Assembly: GCA_947494145.1 (NCBI GenBank)
Contig: CANLTZ010000004.1
Coordinates: 186,001-250,000 of the forward strand
DNA from: an uncultured Jannaschia sp.
Lineage (GTDB): Bacteria; Pseudomonadota; Alphaproteobacteria; Rhodobacterales; Rhodobacteraceae
Length of the DNA: 64,000 nucleotides
Reading direction: 5' to 3'
The notes below the pieces were generated by a model that was not told where the DNA came from, did not search any database, and was given only the letters and a program-made list of their open reading frames with translations. The first letter of the stretch is position 1. Each line of letters begins with the position of its first letter. The position numbers and the translations under genes were made by a program. Positions 35,575-44,805 of the stretch are shown here, one piece after another.

Positions 35575-35602
35575 GTCAAATTAATTTTGACAATCGAATT
35601 AA
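35575..35602. promoter_or_regulatory. Candidate XylR operator overlapping a -35 box for xylF
   Basis: The AT-rich stretch holds GTCAAA-TTAAT-TTTGAC (35575-35591) and the overlapping pair TTAATT (35581-35586) and AATTAA (35597-35602). A consensus -35 TTGACA lies at 35587-35592, within both repeats. Repressor binding would block polymerase. A matching -10 is not clear. The stretch stands out from the GC-rich surroundings. Confidence 0.6.
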
Positions 35603-35680
35603 AAACCTGTTCCTTGGCGTTATCCGGTTTCCCGGCGGGCTCAGAACTCGTCCGGCGCCGCGATCCAACGGGAGGATATT

Positions 35681-36709
35681 ATGAAGAAACTGCTCACCGC
35701 GGCTGCCGCCGCGTCCATGACGTTCGCTGGCGTCGCGCTGGCTCAGGAAGGGCCCGTCGTCGGCGTCAGCTGGTCCAACTTCCAGGAAGAGCGCTGGAAG
35801 ACCGACGAAGCGGCCATCCGCGAAGCGCTTGAGGCTGCCGGTGCCACCTACATCTCATCCGATGCGCAATCGTCTGCGTCCAAGCAGCTGTCGGACGTGG
35901 AAAGCCTGATCGCGCAAGGCGCCGATGCACTGATCATCCTGGCCCAAGACGCCCAGGCCATCGGCCCGGCCGTCACCGCCGCCCAGAACGAGGGCATCCC
36001 GGTCGTGGGCTACGACCGCCTGATCGAGGATCCCTATGCCTTCTATCTGACCTTCGACAACGTCGAAGTGGGTCGAATGCAGGCCCGTGCCGTGTTGGAA
36101 GCCCAGCCCACCGGCAATTACGTGATGATCAAGGGCTCACCCACCGACCCGAACGCGGATTTCCTTCGTGGCGGTCAGCAGGAAGTGCTGCAGGCGGCCA
36201 TCGATGCCGGTGACATCACCATCGTGGCCGAGGCCTATACCGACGGCTGGCTGCCCGCCAACGCCCAGCGCAACATGGAGCAGATCCTGACCGCGCAGGA
36301 CAACAACGTGGACGCCGTCGTGGCATCGAATGACGGCACCGCCGGTGGCACCGTTGCCGCTTTGGCCGCCCAGGGCATGGATGGCATCCCGGTCTCGGGC
36401 CAAGATGGTGACCACGCCGCGCTGAACCGCGTGGCCAAGGGCACGCAGACCGTTTCCGTCTGGAAGGATGCCCGCGATCTGGGCCGCGCTGCCGGTGAAA
36501 TCGCCGTGGCCCTGGCCGCTGGGACCGCACCTGGCGATGTGGAAAACGCTCAAGCCTGGACCTCGCCCGCCGGGACCGAGATGACCGCCATCTTCCTGGA
36601 GCCTGTGCCCGTTACCGCCGATAACTTGACCACGGTCACCGATGCGGGTTGGATCACGGTCGAGGCACTCTGCCAGGGTGTCGAAAACGGCCCGGCCCCC
36701 TGCAACTGA
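35681..36709 (+). CDS. xylF: D-xylose ABC transporter substrate-binding protein
   Basis: Periplasmic sugar-binding protein, 342 residues. The signal peptide MKKLLTAAAAASMTFAGVALA precedes QEGPVVGVSWSNFQEERWK. The start follows GGGAGG. XylF hallmarks are LIAQGADALIILAQDAQAIG, PVVGYDRLIEDPYAFYLTFDN (sugar-stacking and hydrogen-bonding residues), KGSPTDPNADFLR, VASNDGTAGG and VSGQDGDHAALNR. First gene of the xylose operon. A terminator-like hairpin follows at 36719-36746. Confidence 0.95.
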   Translation: MKKLLTAAAAASMTFAGVALAQEGPVVGVSWSNFQEERWKTDEAAIREALEAAGATYISSDAQSSASKQLSDVESLIAQGADALIILAQDAQAIGPAVTAAQNEGIPVVGYDRLIEDPYAFYLTFDNVEVGRMQARAVLEAQPTGNYVMIKGSPTDPNADFLRGGQQEVLQAAIDAGDITIVAEAYTDGWLPANAQRNMEQILTAQDNNVDAVVASNDGTAGGTVAALAAQGMDGIPVSGQDGDHAALNRVAKGTQTVSVWKDARDLGRAAGEIAVALAAGTAPGDVENAQAWTSPAGTEMTAIFLEPVPVTADNLTTVTDAGWITVEALCQGVENGPAPCN

Positions 36710-36718
36710 TCTGACGAC

Positions 36719-36750
36719 GGCCCGCTCCCGACCCTGGGGGCGGGCCTTTT
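36719..36750 (+). terminator. Intercistronic terminator-like hairpin after xylF
   Basis: GGCCCGC-T-CCC pairs with GGG-G-GCGGGCC (11 pairs including a T-G), then TTTTCTT. Since xylH lies 65 bases on and belongs to the same operon, this is probably a partial terminator giving excess binding protein over permease. Confidence 0.7.
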
Positions 36751-36814
36751 CTTGGCGCACAGGCCCCAAGTCCCGCTGCCAACCCCAATTCACGCCCTTC
36801 GACCGGAGGCCCCC

Positions 36815-38113
36815 ATGACCGACGCAACGTCCGCGCCCCCGAAGGCGCCCCAGCGCACGGGGCTTGCTGCGCTTGAACTCGACACGCGCCTATTGGGCAT
36901 GATCGGCGCCTTCGTCCTGATTGCGCTGGCCTTCCACTTGGCCTCCGACGGGCGGTTCATCACGCCACGCAACCTGTTCAACCTGACGATCCAGACGGCG
37001 TCGGTGGCGATCATGGCGACTGGAATGGTCTTCATCATCGTCATGCGTCACATCGACCTGTCGGTGGGCTCCGTCCTGGCGACCTGTTCGGCTGTGATGG
37101 CCATGACCCAGACGCTGGTGATCCCTGACTGGCTGGGCCTTGGCCTGGGCCATCCTCTGACCGCACCGGTCGCCATTGTCGCGGGCCTGGCCGCAGGCGC
37201 TTTGATCGGCGCCTTCCATGGCTGGCTTGTGGGCTATCTGACCATTCCGGCCTTCATCGTGACGCTGGGTGGCCTGCTGATCTGGCGGAACGTGGCCTGG
37301 TATCTGACCAACGGGCAAACCATCGGGCCGCTGGATGGCAACTTTCAGCTTTTCGGCGGCATAAACGGCACGCTTGGCGAAACCGCCAGTTGGATCGTCG
37401 GCGGCATTGCCACCCTCGTGGCCATCTGGGCGCTGATTTCAGCCCGTCGCGGCAAGATCGCCCATGGCTTCCCGGTCAAGCCGCTCTGGGCCGAGGTCGT
37501 GGTGGGCGCCATCGTGGCAGGCGGTATCCTGGGCTTCGTTGCCCTTTTGAACGCCTATACAGTGCCGGAGCGCCTGTTGGCCCGTCAATTCGAGGCGCGG
37601 GGCGAGGTGATGCCCGAAGGCTATACCGAAGGCTACGGCCTGCCGATTTCGGTCCTGCTGCTGATCGCCGTGGCCGTGGTCATGACGATCATCGCCAAGC
37701 GCACCCGATTTGGCCGCTACATCTTCGCTACCGGCGGCAATCCGGACGCGGCCGAGCTTTCGGGCATCGATACCCGGATGCTGACCGTCAAGGTCTTTGC
37801 ACTGATGGGTGTGCTGTGCGCTTTGGCCGCCTTGGTCGCATCCGCCCGCCTGACCAACCATTCCAACGATATCGGCATCCTCGATGAGCTTCGCGTCATC
37901 GCCGCTGCCGTGATCGGGGGCACCGCGCTCAAGGGCGGGATCGGGACGATCCATGGCGCCATCATCGGCGCGCTGATCATGCAATCGCTGCAATCGGGCA
38001 TGGCCATGGTGGGTGTCGACGCGCCCTTGCAGAACATTGTCGTGGGCGCCGTGTTGGTCGCCGCGGTGCTGTTGGACATCTGGTATAGAAAGCGCACGGG
38101 GGCGCGGGATTGA
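36815..38113 (+). CDS. xylH: D-xylose ABC transporter permease
   Basis: Inner-membrane permease, 432 residues, about ten hydrophobic segments. The start [12 protein letters not shown] follows GGAGG; an upstream in-frame codon would lengthen it but lacks a ribosome site. The family pattern [19 protein letters not shown] and the [21 protein letters not shown] loop, with [23 protein letters not shown] near the C terminus, are diagnostic of the RbsC/XylH family. Its TGA overlaps the xylG ATG (TGATG). Confidence 0.94.
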   Translation: MTDATSAPPKAPQRTGLAALELDTRLLGMIGAFVLIALAFHLASDGRFITPRNLFNLTIQTASVAIMATGMVFIIVMRHIDLSVGSVLATCSAVMAMTQTLVIPDWLGLGLGHPLTAPVAIVAGLAAGALIGAFHGWLVGYLTIPAFIVTLGGLLIWRNVAWYLTNGQTIGPLDGNFQLFGGINGTLGETASWIVGGIATLVAIWALISARRGKIAHGFPVKPLWAEVVVGAIVAGGILGFVALLNAYTVPERLLARQFEARGEVMPEGYTEGYGLPISVLLLIAVAVVMTIIAKRTRFGRYIFATGGNPDAAELSGIDTRMLTVKVFALMGVLCALAALVASARLTNHSNDIGILDELRVIAAAVIGGTALKGGIGTIHGAIIGALIMQSLQSGMAMVGVDAPLQNIVVGAVLVAAVLLDIWYRKRTGARD

Positions 38114-38862
38114 TGGCTAACCCACTTGTTGAACTCAAGAACATCTCCATCGCGTTCGGTGGCGTGCAAGCCGTGGATGACGTGTCGCTTGATCTCTATC
38201 CCGGTGAAGTCGTGGGGCTGCTGGGCCATAACGGTGCGGGCAAGTCCACGCTGATCAAGTGCCTGTCGGGCGCCTATCAGCGCGATAGCGGCACCATCAA
38301 GATCGACGGGAAAGAGGCCGACATACGCTCCCCCGCCGATGCGCGGCGTTACAATATCGAGACGATTTACCAGACGCTGGCCCTGGCCGATAACCTCGAC
38401 GCGCCCGCCAACCTGTTTTTGGGCCGTGAATTGACGACGCCCTTCGGCATGGTCGACGACGCCCAGATGGAGGCCGAGACGCGCAAGATCATGGCGCGCC
38501 TTAACCCCAATTTCCGCAAGATAAAGGAGCCGGTCAGCGCGCTGTCCGGTGGCCAGCGGCAATCCGTGGCCATTGCCCGCGCCGTCTATTTCAATGCGCG
38601 CATCCTCATCATGGATGAACCAACGGCGGCCTTGGGTGTGCATGAAACCAAGATGGTCGCCGACTTGATTCAAGAGCTGAAGGCCCAGGGACTCGGCATC
38701 TTCCTGATCAGTCACGACACCCGCGAGATGATGGAGCTTTGCGACCGCGTCTCGGTGATGAAGAACGGCCGCATGGTCGGCACCGAGCGGGTGGAGGATG
38801 TGACCGAGGACGATATCCTGTCCATGATCATCCTGGGTAAGAACCCCAAGGTCGCGGCCTGA
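38113..38862 (+). CDS. xylG: D-xylose ABC transporter ATPase, single-domain type
   Basis: ATPase of 249 residues. Unlike E. coli XylG (two fused ATPase domains, about 510 residues) it has one domain, as in FrcA-like importers of alphaproteobacteria. Walker A is GHNGAGKST (38-46), Q loop [10 protein letters not shown], signature [15 protein letters not shown], Walker [13 protein letters not shown], switch [10 protein letters not shown]. Two copies must therefore dimerise. The start ATG overlaps the xylH stop; the stop overlaps the next small gene (TGATG). Confidence 0.93.
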   Translation: MANPLVELKNISIAFGGVQAVDDVSLDLYPGEVVGLLGHNGAGKSTLIKCLSGAYQRDSGTIKIDGKEADIRSPADARRYNIETIYQTLALADNLDAPANLFLGRELTTPFGMVDDAQMEAETRKIMARLNPNFRKIKEPVSALSGGQRQSVAIARAVYFNARILIMDEPTAALGVHETKMVADLIQELKAQGLGIFLISHDTREMMELCDRVSVMKNGRMVGTERVEDVTEDDILSMIILGKNPKVAA

Positions 38863-39080
38863 TGGCCCGAAAGGTCCTGCGCTGGGCGATTCATCTGCTT
38901 TGCGTGGTGCCGGCCTTACTGTTGGCGAACTTCATGTCGCGCGCCGTGCTGGGCCCGCGTCCTGACGTTGAGGGGCTGACATTGCAGGATGTGGCCCCGC
39001 TTCTGATCTGGGGGGTGATGATGCTGACGCTTTGGGTTTTTTCTGGGGCGTATCTTGGCGGAGCGGAGGTAAAGGCATGA
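38862..39080 (+). CDS. Small two-helix membrane protein in the xylose operon
   Basis: A 72-residue protein not recognised as a known family. The start ATG overlaps the xylG stop, which supports it being real. It begins [20 protein letters not shown], has a first hydrophobic helix at about 8-28 and a second at about 45-67, with an acidic loop DVEGLTLQDVAP between. It could be an accessory of the importer or a leftover of a larger gene. It is followed by repeat element B and then xylB. Confidence 0.55.
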   Translation: MARKVLRWAIHLLCVVPALLLANFMSRAVLGPRPDVEGLTLQDVAPLLIWGVMMLTLWVFSGAYLGGAEVKA

Positions 39081-39110
39081 TTCGGCGAGCTGACCCAAAA
39101 CGTGAGGGAG

Positions 39111-39179
39111 CCCGTGCCAGCTCCGGGCCGGGGGGCGGCGCTGGCACGGCGGGGCTGAAGCCCCTTGATCCCGTGCCAG
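39111..39179. repeat. Deleted copy (B) of repeat element A inside the xyl operon
   Basis: Flanked by direct repeats CCCGTGCCAG at 39111-39120 and 39170-39179. Inside are GTGCCAGC / GCTGGCAC (39114-39121, 39140-39147) and the hairpin GGGGCTGAAGCCCC (39151-39164). Bases 39114-39143 match the complement of 10126-10155 at 28 of 30, and the following 24 match the complement of 10000-10023 at 23 of 24. It therefore looks like element A without its 102-base core, in inverted orientation. It lies in the 157-bp gap before xylB. Confidence 0.65.
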
Positions 39180-39237
39180 GAGCGACATCGGGGGCTTCGC
39201 CAATTCGACCGTCCGAAGAGCTCAGCGGAGACCTCTG

Positions 39238-40653
39238 ATGTATCTTGGCCTCGACCTCGGCACGTCGTCCCTGAAGGCGCTTCTGATCGACGATAGCCAG
39301 ACCGTGATCGCGGAAGCCACCGCGCCCTTGACGGTCCAGCGCCCTAAATCCGGTTGGTCGGAGCAGGACGCAGCCACCTGGCTCACCGCCTGCGAAGCGG
39401 CTGTGAAGGCGCTCGATGCCGACCTGTCCGGCATCCGTGCCATCGGCCTTGCGGGTCACATGCATGGCGCCACCATCCTTGGGGCCGATGACACCCCGCT
39501 GCGCCCCTGCATGCTTTGGAATGACACCCGAGCCGCGGATGAGGCCGCGCGCCTGGATACCGAAGATGCGCGCCGCATCACCGGCAATATCGTCTTTCCG
39601 GGCTTCACCGCGCCCAAGGTGGCCTGGGTCCAGGCCCATGAGGCCGACATCGCCGCGCAGATGACCCGTATCCTGTTGCCCAAGGATTACCTGCGCCTTT
39701 GGCTCACTGGAGAAGCGGTCTCGGACATGTCCGACGCTGCGGGTGCCGCTTGGCTGGATACTGGCGCGCGGGATTGGTCGGACGCGCTGCTGTCCGCCCA
39801 GGGCCTGACGCGGGATCACATGCCTCGACTGGTCGAAGGCTCCGACGTCTCGGGCCATCTGCGCGATGACATCGCCGACCGCCTGGGCCTGCCCCGCGGC
39901 ACCCCTGTGGCAGGCGGGGCGGGGGACAACGCTGCTGCGGCCATGGGGACGGGCGCCGTGGCGCCGGGCCAGGGTTTCGTGAGCTTGGGCACCTCTGGCG
40001 TGCTTTTCGTGTCGTCGGCGGCCTTCCAGCCCGACCCGGCCACCGCCGTTCATACATTCTGCCACGCGGTGCCCGATACCTGGCACCAGATGGGTGTCAT
40101 CCTGTCCTGCACCGACAGCGTGGAATGGGCCGCGCGCCTGACCGGGCAGGGTGCGGCGGCCCTGACCTCGGGCGCGCTGCGGGCGCCGGGCCGCCCGCTC
40201 TTCCTGCCCTATCTCGGTGGCGAGCGGACGCCCCATAACGATGCGGAGGTGCGCGGCACGCTTGTCGGGATCGAACACGCCACCGATGCCGCCGCCCTGG
40301 GTCGCGCCGTGATGGAGGGCGTGGCCTTCGCCTTCCGCGACAGTCTGGACGCGCTGCGCGCCACGGGCACCCCGATCGAGCGGCTGCTCGCCGTGGGCGG
40401 GGGCGCACAATCTGCCACTTGGCTGCGCATGATCGCCACCGTGTTGGATCTGCCGCTGCACGTGCCGCGCGACGGCCAGTTCGGCGCGGCCCTGGGCGCC
40501 TGCCGCCTGGCCATGATGGCCGATGGCGCCAGCGATGTGGCCGCCGCCCCACCCATCGAACAGGTCATCGCGCCTGACCCCGACCTGACGGCCGCTTTCG
40601 CCGATGGCCACCACCGCTTCCGCAACGCCTATGCGCCCACGAGGATCCTATGA
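39238..40653 (+). CDS. xylB: Xylulokinase
   Basis: FGGY-family kinase, 471 residues, phosphorylates D-xylulose with ATP in the cytoplasm. It begins [19 protein letters not shown] (phosphate 1 motif). The substrate motif [13 protein letters not shown] follows, then [22 protein letters not shown] and the C-terminal [24 protein letters not shown]. It overlaps xylA by four bases (ATGA). It converts the product of XylA to xylulose-5-phosphate for the pentose phosphate route. Confidence 0.96.
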   Translation: MYLGLDLGTSSLKALLIDDSQTVIAEATAPLTVQRPKSGWSEQDAATWLTACEAAVKALDADLSGIRAIGLAGHMHGATILGADDTPLRPCMLWNDTRAADEAARLDTEDARRITGNIVFPGFTAPKVAWVQAHEADIAAQMTRILLPKDYLRLWLTGEAVSDMSDAAGAAWLDTGARDWSDALLSAQGLTRDHMPRLVEGSDVSGHLRDDIADRLGLPRGTPVAGGAGDNAAAAMGTGAVAPGQGFVSLGTSGVLFVSSAAFQPDPATAVHTFCHAVPDTWHQMGVILSCTDSVEWAARLTGQGAAALTSGALRAPGRPLFLPYLGGERTPHNDAEVRGTLVGIEHATDAAALGRAVMEGVAFAFRDSLDALRATGTPIERLLAVGGGAQSATWLRMIATVLDLPLHVPRDGQFGAALGACRLAMMADGASDVAAAPPIEQVIAPDPDLTAAFADGHHRFRNAYAPTRIL

Positions 40654-41939
40654 CCGACTTCTTCGGCGATATCGCCCCCGTTTCGTTTGACCCAAATGGC
40701 GACGGGGATCTCACTTTCCGCCATTATGACCCCGACGCGCTCGTCCTGGGCAAAAGGCTGGAAGACCACCTGCGCTTTTCCGTCGCCTGGTGGCACAGTT
40801 TCGCCTGGCCCGGTGGCGACCCGTTCGGCGGCCAGACGTTCGAGCGTCCCTGGTTCGGCGACAGCATGGACGACGCCAAGCTGAAGGCTGATGTGGCGTT
40901 CGAGATGTTCCGCATCCTGGGCCAGCCCTTCTTCTGTTTCCACGACCTCGACATCCGGCCCGAGGGCGACAGCTTCGCGGAAAGTGCCGACCGCTTGGAC
41001 GCCATCACGGACTATATCGGGTCCAAGATGGAAAGGACCGGCACCAAGCTTTTATGGGGCACGGCGAACCTGTTCACCCATCGCCGCTTCATGGGCGGTG
41101 CGGCCACGAACCCTGACCCGGACGTGTTCGCTTATGCCGCTGCCACGGTGAAGACCTGCATCGACGCCACCAAGAAGCTGGGGGGCGAGAACTATGTTCT
41201 TTGGGGTGGACGTGAAGGCTATGAGACCCTGCTCAACACCAATCTGGTGCGCGAACGCGAACAGGCGGGGCGGTTCCTTTGCATGGTGGTGGACTACGCC
41301 CGCAAGATCGGCTTCGACGGGACGATCCTGATCGAGCCCAAGCCGCAGGAGCCGACCAAGCACCAATACGATTACGACGTGGCGACGGTCTATGGCTTCC
41401 TCAAGGATTTCGGGCTGGAAAACGATGTGAAGGTCAATATCGAACAGGGCCATGCCATTCTGGCGGGGCACAGTTTCGAACATGAATTGGCGCTGGCCGC
41501 GTCGCTGGGCATTTTCGGGTCCATCGATATGAACCGGAATGATTACCAATCGGGCTGGGATACCGACCAATTCCCCGACAACGTGCCGGAAGTGGCGCGC
41601 GCCTATTACGAGGTGCTGCGGGCGGGTGGCTTTTCGACAGGCGGCACCAATTTCGACGCCAAGCTGCGACGCCAATCGCTTGACCCCATGGACTTGATTG
41701 CGGCCCATGTGGGAGCCATGGATGTCTGCGCGCGGGGCCTGAAAGCGGCGGCGGCGCTGCTCGATTCCGGGGAGTTGGAGGCCGCGCGCGCGGAGCGTTA
41801 TGCCGGGTGGGAGACGAGCGATCTTCTGACGTCGGACCTGGCGTCGATCGAGGCGCGTGTGCGTGCCGGTGGTGTGGACCCCGCGCCCCGGTCCGGTCGA
41901 CAGGAGCGGTTGGAGAATATCTGGAACCGGTATGTTTAA
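40650..41939 (+). CDS. xylA: Xylose isomerase
   Basis: Converts D-xylose to D-xylulose, 429 residues, two-metal TIM barrel. The active-site His is in [42 protein letters not shown] (metal Glu and catalytic Lys) and [16 protein letters not shown] (Asp ligands) are intact. The metal motif usually seen as NIEANHATLAGH reads [12 protein letters not shown], keeping the Glu and His ligands but changing the two residues between. The ATG overlaps the xylB stop. Last gene of the operon; copy D of the repeat family lies just after. Confidence 0.96.
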   Translation: MTDFFGDIAPVSFDPNGDGDLTFRHYDPDALVLGKRLEDHLRFSVAWWHSFAWPGGDPFGGQTFERPWFGDSMDDAKLKADVAFEMFRILGQPFFCFHDLDIRPEGDSFAESADRLDAITDYIGSKMERTGTKLLWGTANLFTHRRFMGGAATNPDPDVFAYAAATVKTCIDATKKLGGENYVLWGGREGYETLLNTNLVREREQAGRFLCMVVDYARKIGFDGTILIEPKPQEPTKHQYDYDVATVYGFLKDFGLENDVKVNIEQGHAILAGHSFEHELALAASLGIFGSIDMNRNDYQSGWDTDQFPDNVPEVARAYYEVLRAGGFSTGGTNFDAKLRRQSLDPMDLIAAHVGAMDVCARGLKAAAALLDSGELEAARAERYAGWETSDLLTSDLASIEARVRAGGVDPAPRSGRQERLENIWNRYV

Positions 41940-41984
41940 GCTCACTGAAGTCCTCAGCGGATGTTGGCTGACCTCCCCGTTTTG

Positions 41985-42110
41985 CCCTGGACCGGACTCA
42001 AGCCCAACGGGCGCCGGTCCATCGCCGAAACCACTTGCGGACATGACAACCATAAAGTGCTGAAGCTAGGCCGTTGGATCGCCGAACCACGGCCTGTCGA
42101 TGGGCCGGCT
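41985..42110. repeat. Dispersed structured repeat, copy D (convergent intergenic)
   Basis: Between xylA and the convergent FAD oxidoreductase gene. TGGACCGG (41988-41995) pairs with CCGGTCCA (42014-42021), with an inner GCCC-AAC-GGGC, giving a long hairpin with an 18-base spacer identical in length to copy E. Then comes ccataaagtgc (42050-42060), and GGCCGT / ACGGCC around a ggatcgccga core near 42070-42095. It may also serve as the terminator of the xyl operon. Confidence 0.65.
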
Positions 42111-42149
42111 CGTACCTATTTTGGGCCGTAGTCACGCGCATCCGCGCGG

Positions 42150-43325
42150 TCAGATCACCGCAAGTTCGACAAACCGCTCCCCGCGCAGCAGGCGGTCGGG
42201 GCCGAAAGGCGACAAGTCCAGCGTGCGGTACTCTCCGTGCACGATCCGCTCGGCCAAGCCACGGCCCATGGCGGGGGATTGCTGCAGTCCGTGGCCGGAA
42301 AAGCCGTTCAGGATCATGAAGCCGTCGAGCCCCGGATAGGGGCCGACTATGGCGTTGGCGTCGAAGGTATTCAGATCGTAATGCCCGACCCAGGATTGAC
42401 GCACGCGGAGCGCCTCGAAGGCCGGGATGCGGGTGGCGAGTGCGGGCCAGACGCGATCTTCCCAGATGGACCAGTCGCCCGCGAAATCGTTCGCGTCGAC
42501 GGCGGGGTCATGGTCGGGCGTGGCGCCCGCCATGTACCAGTGCCCATCGGTGCGCACGTGGACGCCCGACGGGTCGATGGTGAGCGGCAGGTCCTTTTCC
42601 AGGGGGTGCTCGGCCTCAATGATCCAGGTGTAGCGCTTGCGCGGCTCGACCGGCAGATCGGCGTCAACCATCCGCGCCACATCCGCGCCCCGCGTCCCGG
42701 CGGCGTTGACAACGATATCGGCGCCGAGGGTCGTGCCATCCGCCAGTCGCACGCCCGTCACGCGCCCGCCTGGCGCGTCGATGCCTGTGACCTCACCCGC
42801 CAGATAGGTCACGCCGCGTTCGCGGGCGAGCCTGCGCCACCAGTCGAACATGGTGGTCCCGTCGAAATAGCCTTCGTCCCGCGCCCCGTAGGAGCCGAGG
42901 GTGATGCCGTCCAGATCGTAGAAGGGCCATTCCGCCGCAATCTCATCCGGGGTCATCAGGCGCGTGCCAGACCCGGCTTGCATCTGGATATCGTGGGCGC
43001 GCCGCAGGCGGTCGGCCTCTGCCTCATCCCCGGCCAGGTAGAGATAGCCAAACGTATGGAAGTGGATGGGCGGGACGCGATCATCGCCCATATACATCTG
43101 AAAATTGCGGATGAACTCGACGCCAAACTGGCTGACGGCCACGTTCAGCGGGTTGCCGAATTGCTGGCGGATGCAGGAATTGGTGAAAGCGGTGGCGCAA
43201 GCGGCATAGGTCGGGTCCCGTTCGACAACGGTAATCTGGCCGGGCGGGTGGCCCAACTCCGTCAGCCACCAGGCGAGCGACGAGCCCATGATGGCGCCGC
43301 CGACGATCACGATCTTTTCTGCCAT
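42150..43325 (-). CDS. FAD-dependent oxidoreductase (DAO/sarcosine oxidase-like)
   Basis: A 391-residue flavoprotein of the D-amino acid oxidase family. It starts MAEKIVIVGGAIMGSSLAWW, with FAD-binding GGxxxG, after a GGAGGGA site. VVERDPTYAACATAFTNSCIRQQF follows, then the second half VVNAAGTRGADVARM and the C-terminal LNGFSGHGLQQSPAMGRGLAERI typical of glycine, sarcosine or dimethylglycine oxidases. Substrate unknown. Monocistronic, convergent with xylA. Confidence 0.9.
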   Translation of the reverse strand: MAEKIVIVGGAIMGSSLAWWLTELGHPPGQITVVERDPTYAACATAFTNSCIRQQFGNPLNVAVSQFGVEFIRNFQMYMGDDRVPPIHFHTFGYLYLAGDEAEADRLRRAHDIQMQAGSGTRLMTPDEIAAEWPFYDLDGITLGSYGARDEGYFDGTTMFDWWRRLARERGVTYLAGEVTGIDAPGGRVTGVRLADGTTLGADIVVNAAGTRGADVARMVDADLPVEPRKRYTWIIEAEHPLEKDLPLTIDPSGVHVRTDGHWYMAGATPDHDPAVDANDFAGDWSIWEDRVWPALATRIPAFEALRVRQSWVGHYDLNTFDANAIVGPYPGLDGFMILNGFSGHGLQQSPAMGRGLAERIVHGEYRTLDLSPFGPDRLLRGERFVELAVI

Positions 43326-43411
43326 GGCGTCCCTCCTGATGTGGGAAGCTGGCAGGTCGGTGGCGGTCCGGCAAGACGGTGCGGCTGCGCCGCGTTTCTT
43401 TTGTGTAGATG

Positions 43412-43459
43412 AGGGGCGCTGCCCCTCAAGCTCCCCGGAGTATTGCGGCCAGGATGAAG
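43412..43459. repeat. Dispersed Rhodobacterales-type motif with GGGGC hairpin
   Basis: AGGGGC-GCT-GCCCCT (43412-43426) is a perfect hairpin, followed by GGAGTATT-GCG-GCCAGGATGAAG (43437-43459). The second block recurs on the minus strand at 61683-61705 with 20 of 23 bases identical. Similar hairpin plus ...ATATT...AGATGAAG blocks are common between genes of Rhodobacterales in my memory. Function unknown; it lies just before the EamA gene. Confidence 0.55.
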
Positions 43460-43499
43460 GGGCTTGTCTTTGCCGGATGGGCCGGTCACGGCTGCTTTC

Positions 43500-44366
43500 A
43501 TGACGCGGGGCATTGCGACGTTGGCGGGGTTCGGGGCGGTGGTGTTGTGGGCCAGTCTGGCGCTTTTCACCACGCTATCGGGGGACGTTCCGCCGTTGCA
43601 GCTTTTGTCCATGTGCTTTGCCATTGGTGGCGGGCTTGGGCTGTTGGCGGGGGTGCGGCGTGGCGGGTGGAGAGCTTGGCGCCAGCCCTGGCAGGTCTGG
43701 GCGCTGGGGGTCGGGGGGCTGTTCGGCTATCACCTGCTTTATGTGTTGGCTTTGCGGGCGGCCCCACCGGTGCAGGCGAGCCTGATCGCTTACCTATGGC
43801 CGCTTCTGATCGTGCTGATGGCGTCAGGCCGGGCCCTCAGGGTGCATCATCTGGGCGGCGCGCTTCTGGGTTTCGCGGGGGCGGCGCTGATCGTGACGGG
43901 CGGGCGAGGCGTGTCGATCGCACCGGAATTTGTGACAGGCTATGCTATTGCCTTGGCGGCAGCATTCTTTTGGTCGGGCTATTCGGTGTTATCGCGGCGC
44001 TTTGCAGATGTGCCGACGGATGTGGTTACTGGGTTTTGCCTGGCCACAGCGCTCCTGTCGGGGGTGGCGCATTTGGTGTTGGAAGTCACGGTGGTGCCGT
44101 CGGGTCGTGAGTGGTTCGCCATTTTTGGGCTCGGGTTGGGGCCGGTGGGACTGGCCTTCTTTCTGTGGGATATTGGGGTGAAGCGGGGCGACTTGCCGGT
44201 CTTGGGCGCGGCGAGCTACGCGGCGCCGCTTTTGTCGACCCTTGTCTTGATCGGGGCGGGACGGGCGGAGATGTCTTGGCCCATCGCTGGGGCCTGTCTG
44301 CTTATCACCGGGGGGGCGGTCCTCGCGGCGAAGGATTTACTGTGGGGTGGGCCCGTCAAGCGGTGA
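43500..44366 (+). CDS. EamA/DMT-family membrane transporter
   Basis: A 288-residue inner-membrane protein with ten hydrophobic segments forming two EamA repeats. The start MTRGIATLAGFGAVVLW at 43500 is chosen from protein form; a TTG at 43464 would add 12 residues, and neither has a strong ribosome site. Repeat 1 ends near RALRVHHLGGALLGFAGAAL; repeat 2 begins GYAIALAAAFFWSGYSVLSRR. DMT proteins export metabolites or amino acids. It overlaps the convergent YqaA gene by 11 bases. Confidence 0.87.
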   Translation: MTRGIATLAGFGAVVLWASLALFTTLSGDVPPLQLLSMCFAIGGGLGLLAGVRRGGWRAWRQPWQVWALGVGGLFGYHLLYVLALRAAPPVQASLIAYLWPLLIVLMASGRALRVHHLGGALLGFAGAALIVTGGRGVSIAPEFVTGYAIALAAAFFWSGYSVLSRRFADVPTDVVTGFCLATALLSGVAHLVLEVTVVPSGREWFAIFGLGLGPVGLAFFLWDIGVKRGDLPVLGAASYAAPLLSTLVLIGAGRAEMSWPIAGACLLITGGAVLAAKDLLWGGPVKR

Positions 44367-44787
44367 CGGCGGCGGCCACCGCGAGGTAGCGGCCAGTTTT
44401 GGCAATCGTGACGAGGGTCAGGAAGATCGCAAACCGTTCGCGCAGGGCACCGGCGGCCACGGTGATCGGGTCGCCGATGATGGGCACCCAACTCAGCAGC
44501 AGCGACCAGCGGCCCCAGCGGTGATACCAGCTTTCGGCCTTGACCAGCGCCGCGTCGCTGACGGGAAACCAGCGTTTGCCGCGCAGGCCTGCGGCGCCGC
44601 GGCCCAGGGTATAGTTCACCGCAGAACCCAGGATGTTGCCCACGCTCGCCACCGCCAGAAGCACCGCCACCGGCAGGTCGCCCGCTAGGATCAGCGCGAT
44701 CAGCACGGCTTCGGAGCCTGCTGGCACCAGCGTGGCGGCTAGAAAGGCGGAGAGGAAGAGGCCCAGAAGGGCGGCGGTGTCGGTCAT
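44356..44787 (-). CDS. YqaA-family (SNARE-associated/DedA-like) membrane protein
   Basis: A 143-residue membrane protein of the YqaA group related to DedA. Features are FLSAFLAATLVPAGSEAVLI, a re-entrant region VASVGNILGSAVNYTLGRG, the KAESWYHRWGRWSLLLSWVPIIGDP motif with the conserved Arg and Pro, and a final helix. These proteins resemble lipid scramblases/flippases, but no substrate is known. Convergent with the EamA gene. Confidence 0.85.
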   Translation of the reverse strand: MTDTAALLGLFLSAFLAATLVPAGSEAVLIALILAGDLPVAVLLAVASVGNILGSAVNYTLGRGAAGLRGKRWFPVSDAALVKAESWYHRWGRWSLLLSWVPIIGDPITVAAGALRERFAIFLTLVTIAKTGRYLAVAAAVTA

Positions 44788-44805
44788 GCTCAGCGATGCG
44801 CGGCG

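Noticed and set aside
35587-35616. Full sigma-70 promoter for xylF
   Set aside because: TTGACA is perfect, but 17 bases later the sequence is ttcctt, so no acceptable -10 could be assigned.
38113-38862. Truncated xylG
   Set aside because: At 249 residues it has only one ATPase domain, but all motifs are complete and both ends overlap neighbours. Single-domain versions are normal in alphaproteobacterial importers of this type.
38932-40614. Minus-strand open frame of about 560 codons opposite xylB
   Set aside because: Antisense shadow; xylB has all kinase motifs on the plus strand and is coupled to xylA.
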